Assembly (NCBI GenBank): GCA_947630015.1
Contig: CANRFY010000008.1
Span: 1-64,000 of the forward strand
DNA length: 64,000 nucleotides
Source: an uncultured Clostridia bacterium
Lineage (GTDB): Bacteria > Bacillota > Clostridia > Oscillospirales > CAG-272
Direction of reading: 5' to 3'
The notes under the pieces were generated by a model that saw only the letters and a program-made list of their open reading frames with translations, was not told the DNA's origin and made no database searches. Made by a program: the position numbers and the translations under genes. Below, one piece after another: positions 48,989-57,661 of the stretch (within the stretch, counting starts at the first letter, position 1; each line of letters starts with the position of its first letter).

Positions 48989-50064
48989 TCATGACCGAAT
49001 CCGATCTCAAAATCGCCGTAAAACAGCGCCGGCGCGGCGTTTTCGTGCTTTGCGGCGTCGAATCGTATCTGATACGCCATTACCGCGACGAATTCCGCGC
49101 GCCGTATACAGGCGACGCCGCGTTCGACCGCGCCGTCGTCGCATATGAGTCGCAGACAGACGCCGCCGACATTATAAACGAGGCGGCGACGCCGATGATG
49201 AGCGTTTTCAGTCTCATGTCCGATATGTCCGGCGGCGACACAGGCGCACGCAGCAGACTTGTCGAGATAAGCGTCGACAGTCTCGACGCCCTCTCCGCCT
49301 CCGATACGGACGCGCTGCTCGCCGCCCTCTCCGAGGCGGCGTCATACGATTCGGCCATAGTGCTGCTTTGCCTTTTGCCCGGTACGTTCGACTGCGGCGA
49401 GCCGCCGAAGCGGCCGTCGTCGACATATAAAAAGCTGATCGCGGCCGACGGCGTCAACGTCGTTTATTTTCCGGAGACGACGCCGGCGCAGCTGCGCCGC
49501 TGGATCGAACGCCATATCACTCACTGCGCGCTGACGCCCGATCACGACGCCGCAGACGCGATGATATCGTTCTGCGGCTCCGATATGACGTCGCTGTCGT
49601 TTGAAATCGACAAGCTCGTATCGTATGTGAAATCGCGCGGGAAAAGCTCCGTATCCGCCGCCGACGTCGAGACCGTATGCTGCCGAGGCGAACGCTACGA
49701 CGCGTTCGCGCTGTCGAACGCCATCCTCGACGGCAGACGCGACGCGGCGCTCGCGGCGCTCGCCGACGAAAGACGGCGCAAAACGGAGCCGGTCATAGTT
49801 TCGGCCGCAGTCGCGCGCGTCATCTCCGACATTATGGCGGTCAAGCTTTTGATGGACGGCGGCGCATCCGCGTCCGCAATATCGTCAAAGCTCGGTATGC
49901 ACGAATATAAGGTCAAATTGTACATGAAAAGCGCGTCCCTGCGCTCGAACGAATCGATTGCAAAGGCGGTGCTTGCGTGCGCGGACGCTGACAGAAGGCT
50001 GAAATCGACCGGCACCGGCTATGAAGCGCTCGAACGCCTCGTCTGCTCCGTCGACGCAAAGTGA
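48985..50064 (+). CDS. holA: DNA polymerase III delta subunit
   Basis: A 359-aa clamp-loader subunit. The N-terminal domain includes VFVLCGVESYLIRHYRDEF (about residues 16-34), followed by the AAA+-like domain without an intact Walker A, as is normal for delta, and by the C-terminal collar region AYDAFALSNAILDGRRDAALAAL (shown in part). ATG 48985 overlaps the DUF1934 stop; ATG 48991 is the near alternative. It is co-transcribed with rnmV. Confidence 0.92.
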   Translation: MIMTESDLKIAVKQRRRGVFVLCGVESYLIRHYRDEFRAPYTGDAAFDRAVVAYESQTDAADIINEAATPMMSVFSLMSDMSGGDTGARSRLVEISVDSLDALSASDTDALLAALSEAASYDSAIVLLCLLPGTFDCGEPPKRPSSTYKKLIAADGVNVVYFPETTPAQLRRWIERHITHCALTPDHDAADAMISFCGSDMTSLSFEIDKLVSYVKSRGKSSVSAADVETVCCRGERYDAFALSNAILDGRRDAALAALADERRRKTEPVIVSAAVARVISDIMAVKLLMDGGASASAISSKLGMHEYKVKLYMKSASLRSNESIAKAVLACADADRRLKSTGTGYEALERLVCSVDAK

Positions 50065-50069
50065 CCGCC

Positions 50070-50693
50070 ATGGACAAGCTTCACATAGACCGCCCCATCA
50101 TCGTCGAGGGCAAATACGACCGCGCGCGCATCGAGTCTGTCGCGCACGCGAACATCATAACGACGGACGGCTTCGGCATATTCACCAAGCGCGAGAAGCT
50201 CGCGCTTCTGCGCAGGCTCGCCGCCGACGGCGGCGTGATCCTGCTCACCGACAGCGACGGCGCTGGCGGCGTCATTCGATCATATATAACGTCCTCCCTG
50301 CCGGCAGGCTCGGTGATCCAGCTCTACGTCCCATCCGTTAAGGGCAAGGAGAAGCGCAAAAAAACATCGTCGCGCGCCGGCGTTCTCGGCGTCGAGGGCA
50401 TCGATCCCGACGTCATTTATAAGCTGCTGTATCCGTTTTCGCGCGAGTGCGGAGGCGGGGAGGCTCGCGAGGTCGGCGGGATAACGAAGGCCGATTTTTA
50501 CGCTTACGGGCTGTCCGGCGGCGAGCGCGCCCAGTCGCTGCGCGACGAGCTGTCGCGCCGTCTCGAGCTGCCGCCGTCCATGACGGCGAACGCGCTTCTG
50601 GCCGCCGTGAACGTGCTGATCGGCAAAAGCGAATTTGAAAGGATCGCCTCCGAGCTTTGCAGAGGCGCGGACAGCTGTGATGCGGAAGATTAA
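50070..50693 (+). CDS. rnmV: Ribonuclease M5
   Basis: A 207-aa Toprim nuclease that cuts the precursor of 5S rRNA. The Toprim core is IIVEGKYDRARIESV (about residues 9-23), TTDGFGIF and LLTDSDGAGGVIRSYI. The C-terminal RNase M5 domain follows (about 110-200). ATG 50070 begins the canonical IDRPIIVEGK N-terminus; the GTG at 50061 overlaps the holA stop and is an alternative. It ends inside the GtrA gene. Confidence 0.93.
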   Translation: MDKLHIDRPIIVEGKYDRARIESVAHANIITTDGFGIFTKREKLALLRRLAADGGVILLTDSDGAGGVIRSYITSSLPAGSVIQLYVPSVKGKEKRKKTSSRAGVLGVEGIDPDVIYKLLYPFSRECGGGEAREVGGITKADFYAYGLSGGERAQSLRDELSRRLELPPSMTANALLAAVNVLIGKSEFERIASELCRGADSCDAED

Positions 50694-51171
50694 AAGCATC
50701 TTTTTCAAATACCGCGAGATCGTCATGTACGTCATATTCGGCGTGCTGACGACGGCGGTGTCGTGGGGCGTCTATTTTTTACTGATGCTCGGCGGCAGGC
50801 GTCTGTTCTCCATCCCCGAAAACGACGCCGTGAGCGCCGCTTATCTTGCGCTCTATACGGCGGCGCAGGTCATATCGTGGATATGCGCCGTGCTGTTTTC
50901 GTTTTTCACGAACCGCGCTTACGTCTTTACGGACGCCGACCGCGCCATGGGAACGGTGCGTCAGCTCGTCCGCTTTTCGTCCGGCCGCCTCATCACGCTC
51001 GGACTTGATTACGTCATAACATATGCGGGCGCGCTCGTTCTTATGGGGATTTTAGGCGCCGATCTCGCCGAGGCTGCGGCCAAGATGATCGCCGCCGTCG
51101 CCGTCATGATCGGAAACTACATTTTCGGGAAGCTGTTCGTGTTCAAAAAGAAGAAAGGCAAAGAGAATTGA
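50680..51171 (+). CDS. GtrA-family membrane protein
   Basis: A 163-aa protein with four predicted helices and the GtrA motifs YVIFGVLTTAVSW (about residues 15-27), SFFTNRAYVFTD, FSSGRLITLGLDY and GNYIFGKLFVFKKK. Members flip or help move undecaprenyl-linked sugars across the membrane for surface polysaccharides. The start overlaps the rnmV end by 14 nt. The TGA overlaps the TTG start of murJ (TTGA). Joined with MurJ, DUF5693 and CsaB it belongs to an envelope-building block. Confidence 0.88.
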   Translation: MRKIKSIFFKYREIVMYVIFGVLTTAVSWGVYFLLMLGGRRLFSIPENDAVSAAYLALYTAAQVISWICAVLFSFFTNRAYVFTDADRAMGTVRQLVRFSSGRLITLGLDYVITYAGALVLMGILGADLAEAAAKMIAAVAVMIGNYIFGKLFVFKKKKGKEN

Positions 51172-52658
51172 GCATACAGTATTTCGTCGTAACATTCGGG
51201 ATATTTATAGCTAAATCGCTCGGATTTTTGCGAGACGTCGTGTTCGGGGCAAAATTCGGCGCTACGGCGGAAAGCGACGTATATTTTCAGATATTCGGCG
51301 TCGTGACGCTCGTATTCACCGGCGTCGGCGTGGCTCTTCAGACGCTCGTCATCAAGAATCTGAATTCGCAGCCCACGACGGACGACGCGCGGCGGTCATA
51401 TGTCGCGGGATTCATCACGCGCGTGTTTTTTGCCTGCGCCGCAGTAACGGCGGCGCTGTATGCGGGCGCGCCGTATCTCGTCTCGCTGCTTTTACCGGAA
51501 CTTCGCCCCGATCTGTTCCCGACGGCGCTGACGGTCACGTATATAATGCTGCCGTCGCTCACGTTCGTCGTGATCGCGTATATAATCTCCGGCGTGCTGC
51601 AAAATTCACGCGTGTTCTTCATCCCGTCGATCATAAGTCTGCCGTACAACGTGCTTATCATCTCGCAGCTGCTGTTCTTCGACCCCGATATAATCGCCGT
51701 GAGCGTCGCGACCACGATCGGATGGGCGCTTCACGTCGCGTTTCAGCTGCCGTCGTTTTACCGCCGTGGCTACAGGCTCGCAAAGCTCCCGCGCGGCGGC
51801 GCGGGCGCGTTTGCGGTCCGCGAGGCTGCGGCCATATTCCTGTCGAATATGGTGTTCCAGATCTGCTTCATCATCGACCGCAGCTTCGTCTCCGGCAGCG
51901 AGGGCGCGATAACGTCCGTCAATTATGCGTCGAATCTGTTCGTCACCGTTTCGAGCGTGTTCGTCGTGGCTATGTCGAGCGTCATATTCCCCGCCATATC
52001 GAAAAATTACGCGGAGGGCAAGCTTGAATACGTGCGGCGGCTCGTCGGCACGATGATAATGGCGATGACGGTAATTTTCGTGCCGTATCTGCTCGTCGCG
52101 TCCGTATTCGGCGGGAATATCGTATCGCTAATATGGGAGCGCGGCAGCTTCACCGCCGACGCCGCGCGCCTTACGTCGACGTCGTTTATCATATACAGCT
52201 TCGGCGTATTCGGCTACATCGCGCAGGAGCTGTTCTCGAAGATTTTATATCTGTCGTCGCGGTACGCGTACACCGTCGCCGGAGCGGCCGCCGTCGCGGC
52301 GTTGAAGCTCGCGACCGACTCCGTGATCGAGGATCGGTTCGGCATCGCCGGCGTCGCAATATCGACGACGGCGCTGCTGACAGCTTACGCCATATTCATC
52401 ACGATCAAGATGCGGTCCGTCATAGGCTCGTTCGTCACGCGCAAAATGATCGCCGACGCGCTGCGCACGGCGATATGCGCATTGTCGTCGCTCGCCGTTT
52501 ACTTCATATTCAGATTTGCCGCTCCCGGGCTTTGCGCCGACAGGATCAAATTTCTGATCCCGCTTCTCGTCTGCGGCGTCGTATACGTCGCCGCGCTGTT
52601 CGCGACGGGTCTTTTCCGATCGCTCGCGAACGACATGAAATCAGTTCGCGACAGATAA
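51168..52658 (+). CDS. murJ: MurJ-family lipid II flippase
   Basis: A 496-aa protein with 13 to 14 helices of the MVF/MurJ family. The N-terminus KSLGFLRDVVFGAKFG (about residues 17-32) and the QNSRVFFIPSI segment are characteristic. It moves lipid-linked peptidoglycan precursor to the outer face. TTG 51168 follows AAAGG by 9-10 nt and overlaps the GtrA stop. The next gene, DUF5693, follows after 48 nt. Confidence 0.88.
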   Translation: MSIQYFVVTFGIFIAKSLGFLRDVVFGAKFGATAESDVYFQIFGVVTLVFTGVGVALQTLVIKNLNSQPTTDDARRSYVAGFITRVFFACAAVTAALYAGAPYLVSLLLPELRPDLFPTALTVTYIMLPSLTFVVIAYIISGVLQNSRVFFIPSIISLPYNVLIISQLLFFDPDIIAVSVATTIGWALHVAFQLPSFYRRGYRLAKLPRGGAGAFAVREAAAIFLSNMVFQICFIIDRSFVSGSEGAITSVNYASNLFVTVSSVFVVAMSSVIFPAISKNYAEGKLEYVRRLVGTMIMAMTVIFVPYLLVASVFGGNIVSLIWERGSFTADAARLTSTSFIIYSFGVFGYIAQELFSKILYLSSRYAYTVAGAAAVAALKLATDSVIEDRFGIAGVAISTTALLTAYAIFITIKMRSVIGSFVTRKMIADALRTAICALSSLAVYFIFRFAAPGLCADRIKFLIPLLVCGVVYVAALFATGLFRSLANDMKSVRDR

Positions 52659-52706
52659 CGCAATAATGATAATGAAAGGAGCGCGGCGTCAGCCGCACGC
52701 CGGAGA

Positions 52707-54731
52707 ATGAAAAAGTTAAATAAATCGCTGCCGCTGATCTTATCGCTCGCGCTTGCGCTTTTGTCGATGATCTCGCTTTTGCCGCAGTTTTTCGCGCGCG
52801 TCGACGCCGAATCGAACAATCGCGGCGTCGTATTCTCGCTGCTCTACACCGAGGCGAAGAACAGGCTCGATCCCGATTCGCTGTCGCAATATCTTGAAAG
52901 CGCAAAGGACGCGGGCGTCACGTCCGTCACGGTATCCGAGGATACGATGAACGTCCTGATCGCGCGCGGCGACGTCGTCGGGCTTCAATGGCACGACATC
53001 AGGCATAAATACGACGACGAGACTGTCGGGATCGAGGCCGCCGTCGACGCGATAGGCGGGGTCGGATACAATTCCCACATCATCATCGCCAAGCGCGAGG
53101 ATGCTGCCCTCCGTCTGCGCCGCTGGCTGCCGCTCTATTATGACGGCAACGATTACGCCGATCTCGGAGACATCGACGGGATGGCGGTATTCGTCTTCTA
53201 CGACGGCAACAGACCGACATACGACATCCCCGTCGGCTACGACGAATCGCAGCTCGCCGACGCGCGCGATCACGGATTTGACATCACGATCACGATGCGC
53301 GCGGGATCGCACGCCAACGTCGGCTATATCGCGGCTGCGGACGAGCTTATCGAGCGCTACGGCGTCAAATATTTCAACGTAAGACGCGACAGCTACAGCT
53401 CCGACGCCGACGAGAATGCGGACGAAAACGTCCGCCTGATCTGCGATATGATCCGCAGGCACAAAATGCAGCTCGTCGTGACGGAGAATCAGTCCCAGCT
53501 CTCAAACGAGGCCTGCGTCGGTTATGATAAAATATTCGACGCCGCGGACGGACGCGTTCTGCGCTCGTATGAGACTTACGACGAATCGCAGGCGGATCCG
53601 ACCGGTTATATGTTCAGATATTATCAGTACATCAACTCCGTCGTCGACCGCAATATAAGATTTATCACAGTCACCGAGGTCTCCACCGGCGGCAAGACCG
53701 CCGTCGAGCTGTCGCGCGATACGCTGCAAGCCGTATCCCTCGCAAATCAAAAGCTGACCTCGCTCGGCTACGACACGTCCGGCGCGGACACCGATCTCGG
53801 CTCATACGAGCGTATGGCGGCGACGCCGGCGCTCGCCGCCGCGTTCGCGTCGTCGGCCGTATGCGCCGCCGTTATCGCGATATTCGGGCTGACGGACTTT
53901 CGGTGGTTCATCGCGGCGGCGGCCGTCACGGCCGCGTCGTTCGGCGTATCGTTTCTCATGCCGGAATCGCTTCTGCGGCTGTATCCCACCTGCGTCGCGC
54001 TCGCGATCCCCTCGCTCGCCGTCGCGCTCGGACTGCTCGCGATCAAGCGCCTCCGCGACAGGCTGTCCTCGATTCCGCTCGCCGCGGCGTCCGTGCTGAC
54101 GATACTCGCCGTCGAGGCCGCCGGAGGCGTCGTCATGGCGTCGCTCTTGTCCGGACTCGATTACTATGTCAACAACGAAATTTTCCGCGGGATCAAGCTG
54201 ACGCTGTACGCGCCGCTGCTGCTTGCGGCCGCCGCGTATTATATCATGTTCGTTCACCGCAAGGGATCGTTCACCGACGACGTCAAATCGCTGCTCGGCG
54301 CTCGCATCCGCATCTCATGGGCGCTCGCCGCGATGATAGTCGGCGTCGTCAGCGTCATCTACATCGTGCGCAGCGGCAACGTCAGCTCGATCTCGTCGCT
54401 TGAAGCGTCGATGAGAGAATTCATCACCGATCACTTCGCGGCGCGTCCGCGCACGAAGGAATTTCTCGTCGCGTATCCGTGTCTTGCGCTGTTCGTCTGG
54501 TACGCGAAAAACACAAAGACGATGCTGCCGCCGTGGTTTTTCGCGATCGGCGCAGCGATTCTGCCCGCGTCCGTGACGAACACGTTCTGCCACGTATTCA
54601 CCGACGCGTCGATACAGTTCGGCAGGCTCGGCGTCGGACTTCTGCTCGGAATATTCACCGCCGCGTTCGCGTCGGCGCTGAATCTCTTATTTGTTCGCAT
54701 AATCAAGAAGCGGTTCGGCGTCGAGCTTTGA
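52707..54731 (+). CDS. DUF5693 membrane protein
   Basis: A 674-aa protein. A signal-like helix (about 8-30) precedes an exported domain (about 35-370) with YLESAKDAGVTSVTVSEDT and a KYFNVRRD region, then at least eight helices (about 372-665). The DUF5693 family is found beside CsaB-type pyruvyl transferases in Clostridia, as here, and I infer a role in wall polysaccharide pyruvylation or export. The start follows the cluster AAAGGAG at about 25 nt and a GGAGAATGA site. The catalytic nature is unknown. Confidence 0.82.
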   Translation: MKKLNKSLPLILSLALALLSMISLLPQFFARVDAESNNRGVVFSLLYTEAKNRLDPDSLSQYLESAKDAGVTSVTVSEDTMNVLIARGDVVGLQWHDIRHKYDDETVGIEAAVDAIGGVGYNSHIIIAKREDAALRLRRWLPLYYDGNDYADLGDIDGMAVFVFYDGNRPTYDIPVGYDESQLADARDHGFDITITMRAGSHANVGYIAAADELIERYGVKYFNVRRDSYSSDADENADENVRLICDMIRRHKMQLVVTENQSQLSNEACVGYDKIFDAADGRVLRSYETYDESQADPTGYMFRYYQYINSVVDRNIRFITVTEVSTGGKTAVELSRDTLQAVSLANQKLTSLGYDTSGADTDLGSYERMAATPALAAAFASSAVCAAVIAIFGLTDFRWFIAAAAVTAASFGVSFLMPESLLRLYPTCVALAIPSLAVALGLLAIKRLRDRLSSIPLAAASVLTILAVEAAGGVVMASLLSGLDYYVNNEIFRGIKLTLYAPLLLAAAAYYIMFVHRKGSFTDDVKSLLGARIRISWALAAMIVGVVSVIYIVRSGNVSSISSLEASMREFITDHFAARPRTKEFLVAYPCLALFVWYAKNTKTMLPPWFFAIGAAILPASVTNTFCHVFTDASIQFGRLGVGLLLGIFTAAFASALNLLFVRIIKKRFGVEL

Positions 54732-54764
54732 TCCCGAACGACGGACGCGGAAAGGAGGCTCGGC

Positions 54765-55883
54765 TTGTCCGACATGATTATCGCCGGTTATCTCGGCTTT
54801 GAAAACAGCGGCGACGAGGCGACGCTCGCCGTCGTGCTGAACGAGATCAAGCGCCGGCTTCCGTCGTCCTCCGTCGTCGTGCTGTCGATGAAGCCGAAAA
54901 AAACGTCGGAGGAATACGGCGTCCGCGCCGTACACCGCTACGACGCGCGCGCCGTCGTCGCCGAGATGAAGCGTTCGCGGGTGTTCGTGTTCGGCGGCGG
55001 CAGTCTGCTCCAGGATGTAACGAGCCGCCGTTCGCTCTACTATTATCTTTGGCTGCTGAAAGAAGCGCGCCGCCACGGGCTGCATACATTCCTGCTCTCG
55101 AACGGGATCGGCCCGCTTATAAGGCCGTCGAGCCGGCGCGCCGCCGCCGACGTGCTGTCGCTTGTCGACGAGATCACGCTGCGCGATACGGATTCCGCCG
55201 TGCTGCTCGAAAATATCGGCGTGCCGCGCGAACGCGTGACTGTCACGGCGGATACGGCGTTTCTTCTTCCATATCTGCCGGATGGCGGACGCGGCGCCGA
55301 TCACGCCGGCGTCCCCGACGGACATCCCTATGCAGTCATAGCGCTCCGCGACGCGAAGCGCTCGCCGAATAATTTTTTGCAGACGGCGGCCGAGATGTGC
55401 CGCTTCATCGACGTGCGCGGCATAGCGCCGCTGCTCGTGCCGATGCAGTACCCGCGCGATATGAAATTGCTCGACGGGATCGCTGATGCGGCGCGCGCGT
55501 CAGGCGCGCGCGTATACGCGTGGCGCGCGCCGTTCACGGCGGCGGACGCGAAATCGATGCTGCCCCGCGCGTCGTTCGCCGTCGGGATGCGCCTTCATAC
55601 GCTCATATTCGCCGCCGCGGCAGGCACACCGTCGGTCGGAATATCGTATGATCCGAAAGTGGAGGCGTTCTGCCGCGAAATGTCGACTCCGTGCGTGCAG
55701 GTGGAGGAGCTTTGCTCGTCTGACGCGATATGCGCGGCCGTATCCCATTTGATCGACAATCGCGAAAGCGCCGCCGAGGCGGTCTCTCTGCGATCCGCCG
55801 TCATGGCGGCGCGCGCGGAGAACGGCATCGATATGCTCGCCGCCGCCGTCGCCGGCGACGCCGCAGCGTCGCGGCGTACATAA
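54765..55883 (+). CDS. csaB: Polysaccharide pyruvyl transferase CsaB
   Basis: A 372-aa enzyme that adds pyruvate ketals to cell-wall polysaccharide, the anchor for S-layer-homology proteins in Bacillota. Features are the N-terminal GYLGFENSGDEATLAVVLNE (residues 8-27, shown in part), FVFGGGSLLQDVTSRRSLYYY, ALRDAKR and GMRLHTLIFAAAAG near the end. The start is TTG 54765 with AAAGGAGG 6 nt upstream; ATG 54774 is too far. It is the last gene of the envelope block. Confidence 0.93.
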   Translation: MSDMIIAGYLGFENSGDEATLAVVLNEIKRRLPSSSVVVLSMKPKKTSEEYGVRAVHRYDARAVVAEMKRSRVFVFGGGSLLQDVTSRRSLYYYLWLLKEARRHGLHTFLLSNGIGPLIRPSSRRAAADVLSLVDEITLRDTDSAVLLENIGVPRERVTVTADTAFLLPYLPDGGRGADHAGVPDGHPYAVIALRDAKRSPNNFLQTAAEMCRFIDVRGIAPLLVPMQYPRDMKLLDGIADAARASGARVYAWRAPFTAADAKSMLPRASFAVGMRLHTLIFAAAAGTPSVGISYDPKVEAFCREMSTPCVQVEELCSSDAICAAVSHLIDNRESAAEAVSLRSAVMAARAENGIDMLAAAVAGDAAASRRT

Positions 55884-55901
55884 AATTACATAATATCGAA
55901 G

Positions 55902-55936
55902 GCCGGACGGGATCGCTTCCCGTCCGGCGCTTTTTT
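55902..55936 (+). terminator. Intrinsic terminator of csaB
   Basis: GCCGGACGGGA/TCCCGTCCGGC with a TCGCT loop and a GCTTTTTT tail. Confidence 0.9.
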
Positions 55937-55962
55937 CCATCAAAAAAAGTTGTGATCGCCTC

Positions 55963-56014
55963 TTGACAAAACATATGTTCCGGTTGTATACTTACGGTAC
56001 AGAACATTCGTTCG
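55963..56014 (+). promoter_or_regulatory. SOS-type promoter of dinB with two LexA boxes
   Basis: The promoter is TTGACA (55963-55968), an 18-bp spacer and TATACT (55987-55992). Box 1 (55969-55980) is AAACATATGTTC, directly after the -35, and matches 7 of the 10 core consensus positions (CGAAC-N4-GTTCG). Box 2 (56002-56014) is GAACATTCGTTCG, with 9 of 10, and runs into the GGAGG Shine-Dalgarno. This is the Bacillota LexA arrangement. Confidence 0.8.
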
Positions 56015-56023
56015 GAGGCGCTT

Positions 56024-57250
56024 ATGAACCGCACGATCCTTCACGCAGACTGCAACAATTTTTACGCGTCGGTGGAATGTCTATATGATCCGTCCCTGCA
56101 CGGCAAGCCCGTCGCCGTCGCCGGCGATCCCGACGCGCGTCACGGGATCGTTTTGGCGAAGAATTACGCCGCGAAGTCGCGCGGCGTCGCCACAGGCAAT
56201 CCGCTGTGGCTCGCGCGTCAGCGCTGTCCCGATATCGTATTCGTGCCGCCGCATTTCGAGCTGTATCACAAATTTTCGCGCCGCGCGCGGCGCATCTATT
56301 GCGAATACACCGACCGCGTCGAGCCGTTCGGCCTCGACGAATGCTGGCTCGACGTGACGGGCAGCGAGCGTATGTTCGGCGACGGAAGATCGATCGCAGA
56401 CGAGCTTCGTCTGCGCGTCAGGCGCGAACTCGGCATCACGATCTCCGTCGGCGTCAGCTTCAATAAGGTGTTCGCCAAGCTCGGCTCCGACATGAAAAAG
56501 CCGGACGCCACGACCGTCATCGACAGCGATCACTTCAAAGAGACGATCTGGGATCTTCCCGTCGGAGATTTGCTCTTCGTCGGATCGTCGACGCAGAAAA
56601 AGCTGACGATGCTCGGAGTTTCCACGATAGGCGATCTCGCGCGCGCGGACGCGCGTCTGCTCGAACGCGTGCTTGGCAAAAACGGCGTCATGCTCTGGAC
56701 GTTCGCGAACGGACTTGATTCGTCCCCCGTCAGCGCCGCAGGAAGCGAACCGCCCGTCAAATCGATCGGCAACAGCACGACGACGCCGCGCGATCTCTGC
56801 TCCGACGATGATGTGAAGCTCACGCTCTATATGCTCGCCGAAAGCGTGTCGTCGCGTCTGCGCGCCGCCGGCGCGATATGCCGCACCGTCACGCTGTTCG
56901 TGCGCGACAGCTCGCTTTTCTCATTCGAGCGTCAGGCGCGCCTCCCTATCCCGAACCGTACCTCGCAGTCGCTTTTCGACTGCGCGTTCGCGCTCTATCT
57001 GCGCCATAAAACGGGCGCGCCGATCAGATCGCTCGGCATACGCGCCTCCGAGCTTCTGCCGTGCGAATGCGAACAGCTTTCGTTTATGCCCGACGTCGCG
57101 GCGATCCAGCGCCGCGAGACTATCGACGCCGCCGTCGACGGTGTGCGCCGGAAATTCGGGCAGACATCGATTTTGCGCGGCACGATTCTGTGCGACAAAC
57201 GGCTCGCGTCCTCGCCGATCGCGAGCGAGCATCCGTTTTCGCGTCTCTGA
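56024..57250 (+). CDS. dinB: DNA polymerase IV (DinB, Y family)
   Basis: A 408-aa translesion DNA polymerase. The palm starts HADCNNFYASVE (residues 7-18) with the first catalytic aspartate, and the second pair lies in FGLDECWLDVT. VGVSFNKVFAKLGSDMKKPD and the helix-hairpin-helix region follow, then a little-finger domain (about 235-350). It lacks an obvious C-terminal beta-clamp motif of the standard form, although QLSFMP is close. GGAGG lies 5 nt before the ATG. It is regulated by LexA as judged from the promoter. Confidence 0.93.
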   Translation: MNRTILHADCNNFYASVECLYDPSLHGKPVAVAGDPDARHGIVLAKNYAAKSRGVATGNPLWLARQRCPDIVFVPPHFELYHKFSRRARRIYCEYTDRVEPFGLDECWLDVTGSERMFGDGRSIADELRLRVRRELGITISVGVSFNKVFAKLGSDMKKPDATTVIDSDHFKETIWDLPVGDLLFVGSSTQKKLTMLGVSTIGDLARADARLLERVLGKNGVMLWTFANGLDSSPVSAAGSEPPVKSIGNSTTTPRDLCSDDDVKLTLYMLAESVSSRLRAAGAICRTVTLFVRDSSLFSFERQARLPIPNRTSQSLFDCAFALYLRHKTGAPIRSLGIRASELLPCECEQLSFMPDVAAIQRRETIDAAVDGVRRKFGQTSILRGTILCDKRLASSPIASEHPFSRL

Positions 57251-57275
57251 CGCGTCCGCGTCATATAAAAAATGC

Positions 57276-57304
57276 TTGACACGGATCGCGCCGTGTGATA
57301 TACT
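57276..57304 (+). promoter_or_regulatory. Sigma-A promoter of the tRNA-Gly/tRNA-Pro pair
   Basis: TTGACA (57276-57281), a 17-bp spacer and TATACT (57299-57304). Confidence 0.8.
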
Positions 57305-57314
57305 GTGTATGTTC

Positions 57315-57385
57315 GCGGGTGTATTTCAATGGCAGAAAACCGGCTTCCCAAGCCGAGAACGCGGGTTCGATTCCCGTCACCCGCT
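57315..57385 (+). tRNA. tRNA-Gly (anticodon CCC)
   Basis: Acceptor GCGGGTG/CACCCGC is a perfect 7 bp. The D arm is TTTC/GAAA. The anticodon stem CCGGC/GCCGA has one mismatch at the outer pair, around loop TTCCCAA. The T arm is GCGGG-TTCGATT-CCCGT. CCA is not encoded. Confidence 0.93.
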
Positions 57386-57391
57386 GCATAC

Positions 57392-57419
57392 AACGCAAGC
57401 CCGATTTCGGGCTTGCGTT
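57392..57419 (+). terminator. Hairpin between the two tRNA genes
   Basis: AACGCAAGCCCGA/TCGGGCTTGCGTT, a 13-bp perfect stem with a 2-nt centre. The T run after it is poor (TATATTT), so it may be a partial terminator or a processing signal in a dicistronic tRNA transcript. Confidence 0.6.
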
Positions 57420-57438
57420 ATATTTCGCAATATCATAT

Positions 57439-57511
57439 CGGGGTGTGGCCCAGTTGGTAGGGCACCTGGTTTGGGACCAGGACGCCGCGAGTTCGAGTCT
57501 CGCCACTCCGA
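57439..57511 (+). tRNA. tRNA-Pro (anticodon TGG)
   Basis: Acceptor CGGGGTG/CACTCCG has one G-T pair. The D arm is GCCC/GGGC. The anticodon stem CCTGG/CCAGG surrounds loop TTTGGGA. The T arm is GCGAG-TTCGAGT-CTCGC. CCA is not encoded. Confidence 0.95.
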
Positions 57512-57513
57512 GC

Positions 57514-57548
57514 GCGGGGGAAAAGTCAGCCGACTTTTCCCCCGCTTT
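57514..57548 (+). terminator. Intrinsic terminator of tRNA-Pro
   Basis: GCGGGGGAAAAGTC/GACTTTTCCCCCGC with an AGCC loop, a perfect 14-bp stem, and a TTTGAT tail. Bases 57549-57661 hold no clear promoter; a weak TTGAAG/TATTAT pair with 15-bp spacing is seen near 57598. Confidence 0.85.
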
Positions 57549-57661
57549 GATCATACCCCCAAAAATTTTTCAAAAATTTTTCGTTACGGCCGAGCATTTG
57601 AAGCCGATTTCGGCACTATATTATGACGGCGCCGATAAAAAAACAAAAAGGAGGTGATATC

